DNA of 64,000 nucleotides, taken from the NCBI GenBank assembly GCA_965601665.1, contig OZ271833.1, forward strand, positions 1,798,001 through 1,862,000. The letters are read 5' to 3'. Both the position numbers and the translations under genes were made by a program. This document shows, in pieces, positions 28,790 through 37,898 of this stretch. Origin of the DNA: JANQNX01 sp965601665 (GTDB taxonomy: Bacteria; Pseudomonadota; Gammaproteobacteria; Eutrophobiales; Eutrophobiaceae). The notes beneath the pieces were generated by a model. That model was not told the origin of the DNA. It worked only from the letters and a program-made list of their open reading frames with translations, and did not search any database. Within the stretch, counting starts at the first letter, position 1; every line of letters starts with the position of its first letter.

Positions 28790-30799
28790 TTAGTTATTTG
28801 ACCATTTACGACTTCTTCGATAAATCGTACTGCGGTCAATACCAAGAATCCTGGCGGCCTTGGATATATTATTATTGGTTTGTTTAAGCGTGGATTTGAT
28901 CAACTCATCGCCAAGTTCTTGCAGGTTATTTGGTTGGGTGCTGTCAGTTTTCGCTTCCATATTGCATAGTAGTTTCGCCGGGATGTCGTTCCTGGTGATG
29001 GTGTCACCTGTTACGGTCAGGACCCAGCGCATACAAACGTTGTAGAGTTCACGCACATTCCCTGGCCATGAATAATCCTGCAATAATTTTTTTACTTCCT
29101 TGTCCAGTTTCAGCGAGCCAAGTTCGGTGGCCTGGCGCTCAGAATTAATAAACTGCTGGGCAAGCGAAATAATATCGCCCTCGCGTTCGCTCAAAGCGGG
29201 AATATCAATTTCCAGCACGCTTATGCGATGAAATAAATCGGAACGAAAACGTCCTTCATCGACAGCTGCCAGTATATCCTTGTTTGCTGCAGCGATTATG
29301 CGGACATCTACCTTCACAGGGCCAGCACTGCCAACACGGTTCACTTCCATTGAGTCAAGTACACGCAATAGCTTTGCCTGTACATTGATATTCATGGAGT
29401 TAATTTCATCAAGAAATAATGTGCCATTATGCGCAGCCTCAAACTTACCCTTCATGCCATTTTTTCTGGCCCCGGTAAACGCGCCCGGTTCGTAACCAAA
29501 CAATTCACTTTCAATCAGGTCGTTTGGTATTGCCGCGCAGTTGACGGCAATAAACGGGCCGTTACTACGAATACTTGCAGAATGAATAGAGTGAGCGAGT
29601 AGTTCCTTACCTGTGCCCGTATCACCAATCAATAAAACGTTATTTTGTAACCTGTCCTGCGCACATGCTTTTGCCAATTCAACCGTTTTGGAAATTGAAG
29701 GTGACTTGCCATAGATATCATCAAAGCTGTATTGCGCTTGCAGCAGGCGGGAGACAGGTTTAGTTGACAGTCTACCAGGTGCCGAGGCTGAACTATCGAC
29801 AAAAATCAGGCATACGCCGATACACTCATTACCATTGATGACCGGTTTTAATTTAACCCGCAGTTTACCACTGCATAACTCACGCTCTTGCGCATGAATC
29901 TCGAGTTCAATACTTGATTTATTGTTGAAACATTCACTAAATGAACCATTAATTGAAGGAATCAGTCCCGTAATTGAAAGGTTCAACAAGTCAAAGTTCT
30001 CAAGCTTCAGCATTCTTAATGCGCGTGAATTAAATTCGACGATACAACCGTTTTCATCAAGCACCATGATGCCGTCGTTTGGCCAACGCTCGAATAACTG
30101 CCTGGCCTCGTCGCGTAGCTGGTCACGACGTCCATATTGGATAATCGCCAACCCGGATTGCACAGACAGGGCGACAGAGATGGCAAGGGCCATAGACTCC
30201 TTGCTTAATTGTTCAACGGGCCCGGTGATGTCAATGGCCCCTTTAATATGTTGGCCAGTGGCATCGAATATTGGTGCGCCGTAACATACCCATGGTTTCC
30301 AGCCCTGGCAGTAATGTTCATGTCCCATAACCAGTTCAGGTCGACCCAGTGCCAGTGGCGTACCAACACCATTAGGGCCAACGACTGACTCAGACCAATT
30401 GCCGCCAGGTCTGAAATTGATGTTCTCCAGTTTTTCCCTGACTTGTGTGTGGCCAACCGAGTAAAGAAGATGACCCTGGGGATCGGCCAATGCCACGACA
30501 TGCTTTGTGTCGTGCAGAATATCTTCCAGTTTATTAAGGGTACTGATTCCAGCCCGGCTCAGGTCCTGGGTCTGTAACATATGCTGAATTTGTTCCGCGC
30601 TAATGGCAGTGGGCGCACGCTCCGTCTTGTGGTCGATGCCCAGCTTCTTGCTGGTTACCCAACTCTGGCGAATGACATTACGAATAACCGCCGCACTAAT
30701 ATCGCCGGTATCGGTAAATTCCTCCCACGCCTCGGCGATACGGTTATTGGATTCTATTTTGAGGATCTGCTCTGTTGCATTCTGCATTGTGATTCTCAC
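28790..30799 (-). CDS. AcoR-type sigma-54-dependent activator
   Basis: A 669-residue bacterial enhancer-binding protein. An N-terminal GAF-like sensor (about 80-230, with GPNGVGTPLALG and YCQGWKPWVCYGAPI as in AcoR) is followed by a PAS-like domain (about 240-340). The AAA+ domain has Walker A IGDTGTGKELL, the sigma-54 contact loop GAFTGA and Walker B LFLDEI. The C-terminus is a Fis-type helix-turn-helix (NISKAARILGIDRSTIYRRS). The start is GTG at 30799, with an ATG four codons later. Its position just upstream of a sigma-54-driven PQQ dehydrogenase suggests it senses an alcohol or aldehyde and activates that gene. Confidence 0.92.
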   Translation of the reverse strand: MRITMQNATEQILKIESNNRIAEAWEEFTDTGDISAAVIRNVIRQSWVTSKKLGIDHKTERAPTAISAEQIQHMLQTQDLSRAGISTLNKLEDILHDTKHVVALADPQGHLLYSVGHTQVREKLENINFRPGGNWSESVVGPNGVGTPLALGRPELVMGHEHYCQGWKPWVCYGAPIFDATGQHIKGAIDITGPVEQLSKESMALAISVALSVQSGLAIIQYGRRDQLRDEARQLFERWPNDGIMVLDENGCIVEFNSRALRMLKLENFDLLNLSITGLIPSINGSFSECFNNKSSIELEIHAQERELCSGKLRVKLKPVINGNECIGVCLIFVDSSASAPGRLSTKPVSRLLQAQYSFDDIYGKSPSISKTVELAKACAQDRLQNNVLLIGDTGTGKELLAHSIHSASIRSNGPFIAVNCAAIPNDLIESELFGYEPGAFTGARKNGMKGKFEAAHNGTLFLDEINSMNINVQAKLLRVLDSMEVNRVGSAGPVKVDVRIIAAANKDILAAVDEGRFRSDLFHRISVLEIDIPALSEREGDIISLAQQFINSERQATELGSLKLDKEVKKLLQDYSWPGNVRELYNVCMRWVLTVTGDTITRNDIPAKLLCNMEAKTDSTQPNNLQELGDELIKSTLKQTNNNISKAARILGIDRSTIYRRSRKWSNN

Positions 30800-30807
30800 T
30801 AATGCAC

Positions 30808-30867
30808 GGTTGTACTAACTTATTTATGGTTATACTAACTCATTTACGGTTGTACTAACTTATTTAT
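30808..30867. repeat. Three tandem 20-bp repeats upstream of the activator gene
   Basis: GGTTGTACTAACTTATTTAT (30808-30827), GGTTATACTAACTCATTTAC (30828-30847) and GGTTGTACTAACTTATTTAT (30848-30867). The period is exactly 20 bp, close to two helical turns. The first and third copies are identical. They lie 9-68 bp before the GTG start, within the leader or promoter. Confidence 0.85.
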
Positions 30868-30906
30868 ATTTAGTTTAACGCCGTATTCCTTGGCGATAAA
30901 ACAAAA

Positions 30907-30942
30907 TGTAGCAGTCTGCCAATAATGCTGCAATTTGCAACA
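30907..30942. promoter_or_regulatory. Putative autoregulatory sites of the AcoR-type activator
   Basis: TGTAGCAGTCTGCCAAT (30907-30923) and TGCTGCAATTTGCAACA (30926-30942) both fit the TGTWGCA-N3-TGCWACA pattern seen upstream of the dehydrogenase, with three and one mismatches. They are 19 bp apart and about 110-145 bp upstream of the activator start. Confidence 0.55.
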
Positions 30943-30973
30943 TAACACAGAATTTTGGCCATGGAAATAAACG

Positions 30974-32173
30974 CTAACTCAGAACAATGCGGGCAAATTT
31001 CCGCTTTCCGACCTGAACTACCGCGGAAAAACCTGATTGTAGTATTGTCCTGCTGTCATCGACGCGTTCGCCATCAATCTTAACGGCCCCTTGTTTGACC
31101 ATGCGATGACCATCAGAGGTACTGGCAACCAGGCCTGCCTCCTTCAGCACATTGGCCAATGGCAGACCCTCAGCACCGGCGCTGAGTGGTTTTTCAGCTA
31201 TTTCATCCGGTATGGCATTGTTGCGAAAACGGTTGATAAAGTCCTGTTCAGCTGCGTCAGCTGCGGTACTGTCATGAAAACGGGTGATGATTTCCTTGGC
31301 AAGCAACACCTTGATGTTACGCGGGTTCTCACCATCCTCGACCTGCTTCCTGAATTTATCTATTTCTACCATGGGCCGAAAACTGAGCAACTCGAAATAG
31401 CGCCACATCAGGTCATCAGATACCGACATCAGCTTGCCAAACATCTCGCTGGCAGGTTCGTTAATACCTATATAGTTATTCAGCGATTTGGACATTTTTT
31501 GCACGCCATCAAGGCCTTCCAGGATAGGCATCGTCAACACGACTTGCGGGGCCTGGCCATAATGCTTTTGCAGCTCACGTCCAACCAGCAGGTTAAATTT
31601 CTGATCGGTACCGCCAAGTTCTATATCGGCCTTCATGGCGACCGAGTCATAGCCTTGAATCAACGGGTACAGGAATTCATGTATCGCTATGGTCTGTCCA
31701 GACTTGTATCGCTTGCTGAAATCATCTCGCTCAAGCATGCGCGCGACATTGTATTTAGCGGCCAACTGGATTAATTCGGCTGAAGTCATCTCGTTCATCC
31801 AGCTGGAATTAAACATGACCAGCGTCTTTTCCGGATCCAGTATCTTGAATATCTGTTGTTCATAGGTCTTCGCATTTTCAATGACATCATCGCGGGTCAG
31901 CGGTGGGCGGGTGGCACTTTTGCCAGTAGGGTCGCCTATCATGCCAGTGAAGTCGCCGATCAGGAACAGTACCTCATGGCCAAGGTCCTGGAACTGTCGC
32001 AACTTGTTTATTAGAACGGTATGACCGAGATGGAGATCCGGCGCCGTCGGGTCGAACCCGGCCTTTACCCTGAGTGGTTTTCCAGACTCAATTTTCTTTT
32101 GTAGTTCTTCAGGGACCAGAATCTCGTCCGAGCCTCTGGCAATCACCTCTAGGGCTTCCTGTACTGATGCCAT
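30974..32173 (-). CDS. tyrS: Tyrosyl-tRNA synthetase
   Basis: Charges tRNA-Tyr in the cytoplasm. The 399-residue class Ic synthetase has the HIGH-like motif DLHLGHT, the tyrosine-site TDQKFNLLVGRELQ and a KMSKS motif. The C-terminal S4 RNA-binding domain is present (DGHRMVKQGAVKIDGERV). Length matches the longer TyrZ-type form of many gammaproteobacteria. It is transcribed divergently from the peptidase gene at 32303. Confidence 0.96.
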   Translation of the reverse strand: MASVQEALEVIARGSDEILVPEELQKKIESGKPLRVKAGFDPTAPDLHLGHTVLINKLRQFQDLGHEVLFLIGDFTGMIGDPTGKSATRPPLTRDDVIENAKTYEQQIFKILDPEKTLVMFNSSWMNEMTSAELIQLAAKYNVARMLERDDFSKRYKSGQTIAIHEFLYPLIQGYDSVAMKADIELGGTDQKFNLLVGRELQKHYGQAPQVVLTMPILEGLDGVQKMSKSLNNYIGINEPASEMFGKLMSVSDDLMWRYFELLSFRPMVEIDKFRKQVEDGENPRNIKVLLAKEIITRFHDSTAADAAEQDFINRFRNNAIPDEIAEKPLSAGAEGLPLANVLKEAGLVASTSDGHRMVKQGAVKIDGERVDDSRTILQSGFSAVVQVGKRKFARIVLS

Positions 32174-32302
32174 GGTTTCTCTCTACAGACTATAAATCGC
32201 GCGTAGCTTACCACAGTCGTGAAATGGCTCGCAGTTTGCAGATGATTTATTGACGACAACGACCCCAGACGCTATTGTTAGCCAATTTAATCAGGATAAA
32301 CT

Positions 32303-33871
32303 GTGACTTACAGAGTTTATATCAAGAAGGACTATAAGCCCGAGGTAAAATGGGTTGAGCAGCGAAACAACCGTACCCGGCTGGTTTCCTTTGGTGTCCT
32401 GAGCCTTGTTGCTGTTCTTTCCACTGTGTATTACATCGGTAAAACACAGGAAGGTGCAGCTGAACTCGCCCATGCGGGTCCGGCATTTACTCCTGTCATC
32501 AGGCATGAAGCCAGGATCACGCCTGCCGTTATCACTGAACCTGCGCCGGTAGAGATCAAATCTTCTGATGCAGTCGCGACTGCGTTGCCAGTCGCCTATT
32601 ACCAGCCAACCGTACCTGAACCCGTTAACGAAGCGGCAGAGGCGGCATTACTTGAAATACCGGAAGATATTCCCGGCAACGCTATCGAAGCAGCGACAAC
32701 TACTCCTGATCAAGGCCCGGATCCTGACTGGCATACCGTTACCGTCAAGAGCGGTGACAGCATGGCATTGATTTTTTCCCGCCTTGGTCTTAGCCCTGCC
32801 GAGCTATACCGGGTTATGTCACTGGGTAAAGATGTAAAGCGGCTAAAGAATATCAAGCCTGGCCAACTTATCCATTTTCATATCGTGGATAACAGGCTGG
32901 CAGGGCTGGAGTATGAACTCAACCTCACCAAGACCCTCAGCATCAATCTTGTAGAAGGTCAGTTTACAGCCGAAGTGGTTGAACATGAACTGGATAGCGT
33001 GGTTAAAAATGCCAGTGCCGTGATTAACGATTCGTTATTCATGGCAGGCAAACGTGCCGGTATGTCCGACAACCTGATTATGCAAATGGTCGCTATATAC
33101 GGATGGGATATCGACTTTGTTCTGGATATTCGCAAGGGCGATCGCTTCACGCTGATTTATGAAGAAAAATACAAGGACGGTAAAAAAGTGGCCGATGGAC
33201 CCATACTGGCAGCCGAATTTAGCAACCGTGGACATGCCATACGCGCCATTCGCTATGCGCACCAGGACGGCAGTATTGATTACTATGACGCCGACGGCGA
33301 TGCCATGCGCAAGGCATTCCTGAGAACACCGGTTAACTTCACACGTATAAGTTCACGTTTTAACCTGAAGAGAAAACACCCAATCCTGAACAAGATTCGG
33401 GCCCACAAGGGAGTTGATTACGCTGCGCCAACAGGGACCCCGATCAAGGCCACAGGAGACGGTGTTGTTTTACATGCGGGACGCAAAGGTGGTTATGGAA
33501 AAACTGTGATTCTCAGGCATGGCGGAAATTACAGTACGGTCTATGCGCATTTGCATAAATACGCTAAGGGCGTACGTAATGGTAAGCGTGTGAAACAGGG
33601 ACAGGTTATCGGTTATGTCGGCAGTAGCGGCCTGGCCACCGGTCCACACCTGCACTATGAATTCCGTATTAATGGGGTCCATCGTAATCCGTTAACCGTG
33701 GATCTGCCCCATGTTGAATCTATCAACAAAAACGAATTACCTGATTTCAGGAAATCCATTACACCCATGTTGGCAGAACTTGATCGGATCACTGGAAAAA
33801 CAATCCTTGCTTCACAACCTTCACTGTTGTCTGACAGTGGTGTCTCACCTGTCAATGAAGATGGTGGGTAA
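32303..33871 (+). CDS. M23 family murein endopeptidase with LysM/OapA region (MepM-like)
   Basis: A 522-residue cell-wall hydrolase. After a cytoplasmic tail there is one membrane anchor (about 30-48), a proline-rich periplasmic linker, an OapA/LysM-like region (about 145-195, WHTVTVKSGDSMALIFSRLG) and a C-terminal M23 domain with zinc ligands HKGVDY and HLHYEF. It probably cleaves peptide cross-links to allow wall growth. Translation starts at GTG 32303, preceded by AGGA. anmK, a peptidoglycan-recycling gene, follows 28 bases later. Confidence 0.9.
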   Translation: MTYRVYIKKDYKPEVKWVEQRNNRTRLVSFGVLSLVAVLSTVYYIGKTQEGAAELAHAGPAFTPVIRHEARITPAVITEPAPVEIKSSDAVATALPVAYYQPTVPEPVNEAAEAALLEIPEDIPGNAIEAATTTPDQGPDPDWHTVTVKSGDSMALIFSRLGLSPAELYRVMSLGKDVKRLKNIKPGQLIHFHIVDNRLAGLEYELNLTKTLSINLVEGQFTAEVVEHELDSVVKNASAVINDSLFMAGKRAGMSDNLIMQMVAIYGWDIDFVLDIRKGDRFTLIYEEKYKDGKKVADGPILAAEFSNRGHAIRAIRYAHQDGSIDYYDADGDAMRKAFLRTPVNFTRISSRFNLKRKHPILNKIRAHKGVDYAAPTGTPIKATGDGVVLHAGRKGGYGKTVILRHGGNYSTVYAHLHKYAKGVRNGKRVKQGQVIGYVGSSGLATGPHLHYEFRINGVHRNPLTVDLPHVESINKNELPDFRKSITPMLAELDRITGKTILASQPSLLSDSGVSPVNEDGG

Positions 33872-33899
33872 ATCCTCTTCCACCATGTAAAGCGGTTAC

Positions 33900-34997
33900 A
33901 TGCTATACCTAGGCCTCATGTCCGGTACCAGTATGGATGCTGTCGATGTCGCCATGGTCGAGTTTGCTCAACATGCCAGCTTGCTTGATTACCGCCAGTA
34001 CCCTATACCTGAAAATCTGAAACAACAGGTGCGTGCGATCAATGGCAACACCGTTCTGCAGCAAGTGGCAGAGATCGATAATAAACTTGGTCAATTGTTT
34101 GCCGATGCAATAAACCGCTTTTTGACTGACAGCAACACGTCGGCAGATCACATTGCTGCCATTGGCAGCCATGGGCAAACCGTTTATCACCGCCCGGGGC
34201 ATGATTGGCGAACCTCTATACAGCTCGGTGACGCCAACGTCATTTGCGCGCGCACGGGTATAGATACCGTGGCAGATTTCAGGCGCATGGATATGGCCTG
34301 CAACGGACAGGGTGCCCCACTGGCGCCGGCGTTTCATCGTTACCAGTTTCACAGTGCAAGTAAAAACAGAACAGTATTGAACATCGGCGGCATCGCCAAC
34401 ATCAGCATTCTGCCATCGGATAATAGTCTTGAGATAACCGGGTTTGATACTGGTCCCGGCAATGGCTTACTCGATGACTGGAACTACAGGCATAATCAAA
34501 CAGACATGGACCGTGACAGCCAATGGGCCAGCACCGGCGAGATCAACAATAAGCTGCTGCAGGAAATGATGGCGGATCCCTATTTCAAACTCCCGCCACC
34601 AAAAAGCACCGGCAGGGATTACTTCAATATGGATTGGTTGCAACGGCAGGCAAATACCAGAGATCTGTGTCCCGAAGATATTCAGGCAACGTTACTGGAA
34701 TTCAGCATGCAAACGATAGCAAACGCCATCAAGACTCATTTTCAGGAATGCGAAGAGATCTATGTCTGCGGTGGCGGGGCAAGCAATCCCGCCATGCTTT
34801 CCAGGCTGCAGTTACTACTGGCGTCAACAAAGCTCATGACAACAGAAGAACTCGGCATTCATCCGGATGCCATTGAAGCAGTCACATTTGCATGGCTGGC
34901 CTATTGCAGGGTTACGGAAACGAAGCTGAACCTGACGAGCATCACCGGTGCCAACAGGCCAATACTGGCTGGTGCGATTTACAAGGGAGTGAGTTAA
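33900..34997 (+). CDS. anmK: Anhydro-N-acetylmuramic acid kinase
   Basis: Phosphorylates and opens 1,6-anhydro-MurNAc during peptidoglycan recycling. The 365-residue sugar kinase has the N-terminal phosphate loop GLMSGTSMDAVDVAM, the GSHGQTVYHRP segment, the GIANIS motif and the FDTGPGN motif. Pairing with the M23 endopeptidase makes functional sense. Its TAA stop overlaps that of erpA on the other strand in the shared palindrome TTAA. Confidence 0.95.
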   Translation: MLYLGLMSGTSMDAVDVAMVEFAQHASLLDYRQYPIPENLKQQVRAINGNTVLQQVAEIDNKLGQLFADAINRFLTDSNTSADHIAAIGSHGQTVYHRPGHDWRTSIQLGDANVICARTGIDTVADFRRMDMACNGQGAPLAPAFHRYQFHSASKNRTVLNIGGIANISILPSDNSLEITGFDTGPGNGLLDDWNYRHNQTDMDRDSQWASTGEINNKLLQEMMADPYFKLPPPKSTGRDYFNMDWLQRQANTRDLCPEDIQATLLEFSMQTIANAIKTHFQECEEIYVCGGGASNPAMLSRLQLLLASTKLMTTEELGIHPDAIEAVTFAWLAYCRVTETKLNLTSITGANRPILAGAIYKGVS

Positions 34998-35350
34998 ACC
35001 GAGAAGGAGGAACCACAACCACACGTGGTGGAGGCATTAGGGTTTCGAATTACAAACTGCGCTCCCTGCATACCCTCGGAATAATCAATCTCGGCACCTG
35101 ACAGGTACTGGAAACTCATTGGGTCTACGAGTAACTTCACGCCACCATTTTCGACCACGGTGTCGCCATCTTGAAGTGTCTCATCGAAAGTAAATCCATA
35201 CTGAAAACCGGAGCAGCCGCCACCGGAAACGAAGACGCGCAGCATCAACTCATCGTTACCTTCTTCTTCGATAAGTTCTTTAACCTTACTGGCTGCTGCT
35301 TCACTAAAAAGTAGCGGAGATTCTGTCATTGATTCTGCTGAAGTACTCAT
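34994..35350 (-). CDS. erpA: Iron-sulfur cluster insertion protein ErpA
   Basis: A-type carrier that delivers 4Fe-4S clusters to targets such as IspG/IspH. The 118 residues include the three ligand cysteines of the family: GGGCSGFQYGF (46) and the C-terminal CGCGSSF (110, 112). Length and N-terminal MTESPLLFSEAAASKVKELI fit ErpA better than IscA. It starts a minus-strand run with a bactofilin and a DUF6776 gene upstream of it. Confidence 0.93.
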   Translation of the reverse strand: MSTSAESMTESPLLFSEAAASKVKELIEEEGNDELMLRVFVSGGGCSGFQYGFTFDETLQDGDTVVENGGVKLLVDPMSFQYLSGAEIDYSEGMQGAQFVIRNPNASTTCGCGSSFSV

Positions 35351-35373
35351 AATTAATTTCCTGATATATAAAT

Positions 35374-35784
35374 CTATTGTTCTGCCGGTTCAATCTGACC
35401 AAGTGCAAGCGGGGTTTCCGCTGGCTCCAGCGAATGCACGAGCTTACCATTCACTTCTGCACCTATCGCCATTTCAATCAAATTATAATAGACATTTCCT
35501 GTGATTCTAGCTTTCGATTGAAGTTCCACGTGTTCACTGCCATGCACATCGCCAATAACCACGCCATTGAGGACAACGTAGGGAACACTGACCTCACCCT
35601 CAATGGTGCCATTTTCACTCAGCGATAACATCGAAATTCCGTCGTTTTCAGCGATAACATTACCCTTGATAGTACCATCTATATGTAGTCCACCACTGAA
35701 ACGGACATCACCCTGTATAACTGTATGTTGCCCTACGAGCGTATCAATACGAGTTGATTTACGCTTCCTTGAACCACCTAACAT
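35374..35784 (-). CDS. Bactofilin
   Basis: A 136-residue polymer-forming cytoskeletal protein of the bactofilin (DUF583) family. The repeated beta-helix pattern is clear (VIQGDVRFSGGLHIDGTIKGNV, then GEVSVPYVVLNGVVIGDV). Bactofilins polymerise without nucleotide and position wall-modifying enzymes, often M23 peptidases. One lies 1.9 kb away here. It is flanked by erpA and a membrane-anchored coiled-coil protein. Confidence 0.92.
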   Translation of the reverse strand: MLGGSRKRKSTRIDTLVGQHTVIQGDVRFSGGLHIDGTIKGNVIAENDGISMLSLSENGTIEGEVSVPYVVLNGVVIGDVHGSEHVELQSKARITGNVYYNLIEMAIGAEVNGKLVHSLEPAETPLALGQIEPAEQ

Positions 35785-35795
35785 ATTTTACTCCA

Positions 35796-36509
35796 TTATC
35801 CAGCAATTTCTGTCCATTCAAACACCCGCTGGACTGACGAATTGGCAACGCCTTTTTGTTTGACTTCAACCACTACTCTCAGCGGTTGAAAACCGGGCGG
35901 CACTGAAATACTCCCCTCGATACGTTCGAAGTTTCTAAAGCTTAGGGTCTGTTTGGGTGAACTACCAGTACTAATCTCCCGCAATGGCAATATTTGTGAA
36001 TCAGACCCATTAATTCCTTCGACAAACATATCAAAACTGACGCGGATGATATTATCACTTTTTGCCAGGTTGGTTAATATCAGCTTGTAGCGATACAGGG
36101 ACGGCTGCTCGGTCTGTTCCACCTTTAATCCCTGCACATTCAATCCCTTGGAGTTGGTAGTCGACGACATGATACCGAGATAAAATTCCAGTTCCCCGGT
36201 CAACTCATAGATCCGATCCTGCAAGCGTCGTATCTCGTCCTGTAATTCCGAGGCTGTGGCCTCATCAAGCTTGGTCAACCTTTCCAGCATGATCACCTTC
36301 TCGCCCAGTTGCCGGTTTTCGGTCTCCAGTTTGCGATTTTCCTGCCACAATGTCTTGGCTTCCTGACCACGTTCGTAACGTCCCTTGATACTGCTCCAGA
36401 ACGAGGCATCCAGAAAAAACCAGACCACTACCGAAATGCCAATACTGAACAAAACGCAGTAAAGCGCGATTTCCAGAGGCCGATGTTTTTTTACAACCAG
36501 TTTTGACAT
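35796..36509 (-). CDS. DUF6776 family membrane-anchored coiled-coil protein
   Basis: A 237-residue protein with one N-terminal membrane span (about 13-32), a long coiled coil (about 45-105, ENRKLETENRQLGEKVIMLERL) and a C-terminal beta-rich domain. This order, next to bactofilin, is common in gammaproteobacteria and usually annotated DUF6776. A role with the bactofilin at the cell envelope is inferred from conserved adjacency. Confidence 0.75.
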   Translation of the reverse strand: MSKLVVKKHRPLEIALYCVLFSIGISVVVWFFLDASFWSSIKGRYERGQEAKTLWQENRKLETENRQLGEKVIMLERLTKLDEATASELQDEIRRLQDRIYELTGELEFYLGIMSSTTNSKGLNVQGLKVEQTEQPSLYRYKLILTNLAKSDNIIRVSFDMFVEGINGSDSQILPLREISTGSSPKQTLSFRNFERIEGSISVPPGFQPLRVVVEVKQKGVANSSVQRVFEWTEIAG

Positions 36510-36517
36510 TGAATATG

Positions 36518-37555
36518 TCAGGGAACCAGGGGGGGCAGGAGCAGTGCCTGGGTTTCAGGAAAGTCGAACATTAAATTCATATTTTGTATTGCCTGCCCCG
36601 CCGCACCTTTGACAAGGTTATCGATAGCAGATAACACGACAAGATTGTTCGAGTTAGCGGGGGGCGTCTGCAATGCCAACTGGCACATATTGGTTCCCCT
36701 GACATTCCTCGTTTCAGGGTATTGGCCAGCCGGAAGCAGTTCGACAAAAGGCTCCTGATCGTAAGAACTGGCATAAATTTGCTGCCAGTCATTGTCGTCG
36801 TCGTGGGGCTCGACGTAGACGGTTGCCAGAATGCCCCTGTTCATTGGCACCAGGTGAGGCACAAACACAAGTTGAACCAGTTTGCCGTTGGCGGCAACTG
36901 TCAGTGTCTGTCCTATTTCGGGAAGATGCCTGTGACCACTAACCGAGTAAGCCTTGAAAGATTCGGATAGCTCGGCATGTAATGTTGCCATGGCCGCCTT
37001 GCGACCGGCTCCGGACACACCCGACTTGGCATCGGCGATGATGCCTGTGGTACTGATTAAATTGTTCTGCAGCGCAGGTATCAGTGCCAGGCAGATAGCG
37101 GTTGGGTAACAACCGGGATTGGCCACAAGACTGGCACCCCTGATGGCCTCACGGTTTAATTCTGGCAAACCGTATATTGCATCTGCCAGCAACGCTTCCG
37201 CCGCGTGCTTAACGCCGTACCATTGCTGCCAGAGTTCGGCATCTTTCAACCTGAAATCGGCCGATAAATCGATGACCTTACAACCGGCATCGAGCAAAGC
37301 GGGCACATAGTTCATTGCTGTGGCATGTGGCGTCGCAAAGAAAACCAGCTGACACTGTTTTAATGCCTTACTTTCATGTGGCTCAAATGTCATTGTATAG
37401 AGGCCGTTCAGACCCGGGAATACATCCGTCAGTTTTTTACCCTGCTCGGCATTCGACGTGACTACACTCACTTCAACCTCTGCATGCGTTGCAAGCAGGC
37501 GCAGCAATTCCAATCCCGTATAACCGGTTGCTCCAACAATACCTACGTTGATCAT
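36518..37555 (-). CDS. argC: N-acetyl-gamma-glutamyl-phosphate reductase
   Basis: Third step of arginine synthesis: NADPH-dependent reduction of N-acetylglutamyl phosphate. The 345-residue protein has the Rossmann motif VGIVGATGYTGLELLRLL and the catalytic Cys in VANPGCYPTA. It lies eight bases upstream of the DUF6776 gene. A promoter and an intrinsic terminator upstream (37604-37725) suggest attenuation or a small RNA between promoter and gene. Confidence 0.95.
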   Translation of the reverse strand: MINVGIVGATGYTGLELLRLLATHAEVEVSVVTSNAEQGKKLTDVFPGLNGLYTMTFEPHESKALKQCQLVFFATPHATAMNYVPALLDAGCKVIDLSADFRLKDAELWQQWYGVKHAAEALLADAIYGLPELNREAIRGASLVANPGCYPTAICLALIPALQNNLISTTGIIADAKSGVSGAGRKAAMATLHAELSESFKAYSVSGHRHLPEIGQTLTVAANGKLVQLVFVPHLVPMNRGILATVYVEPHDDDNDWQQIYASSYDQEPFVELLPAGQYPETRNVRGTNMCQLALQTPPANSNNLVVLSAIDNLVKGAAGQAIQNMNLMFDFPETQALLLPPLVP

Positions 37556-37603
37556 GTGACTAATCCAGAAAAATTGTGCTAGTGAATATTACGCAGTGGC
37601 TGG

Positions 37604-37725
37604 AAAATAAAAAAGCGGCGTGAGCCGCTTTGAATTCAGGTTTTTATAATTATTATTAGTTAAGAATCTACTGCTAAAACAATAAATTCGAGATAAATAG
37701 TAATATGACTCCGTAAACCTGTCAA
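37604..37725 (-). ncRNA. Candidate small RNA or attenuated leader upstream of argC
   Basis: On the minus strand a near-ideal promoter TTGACA (37720-37725), 17-bp spacer and TACTAT (37697-37702) is followed about 85 bases later by an intrinsic terminator. The terminator stem is AAAGCGGC (37612-37619) with GCCGCTTT (37624-37631), followed by TTTATTTT. No ATG-started frame exists between them. The product would be an RNA of roughly 85 nt, or a leader whose read-through feeds argC (ATG 50 bases after the terminator). The remaining 37726-37898 holds no gene I can support. Confidence 0.55.
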
Positions 37726-37898
37726 TTGCAGTATTTTAGTGCCTTGCGGGCAGTAAACCGGGAACAGGAACCCCTTAAAAAGGTCTGAAATTTAGGGCGC
37801 CTGTAGCGCTCGCCTGACATGTGACTATATGTGCAAGGTTTTCCAAGTCATTGATTGATTGCTATATTTACTGGTAATAACTGGTTCAGAGAGGGTTT

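Noticed and set aside
30808..30867. CRISPR-like repeats
   Set aside because: Three 20-bp copies without spacers and no cas genes; a tandem repeat, not an array.
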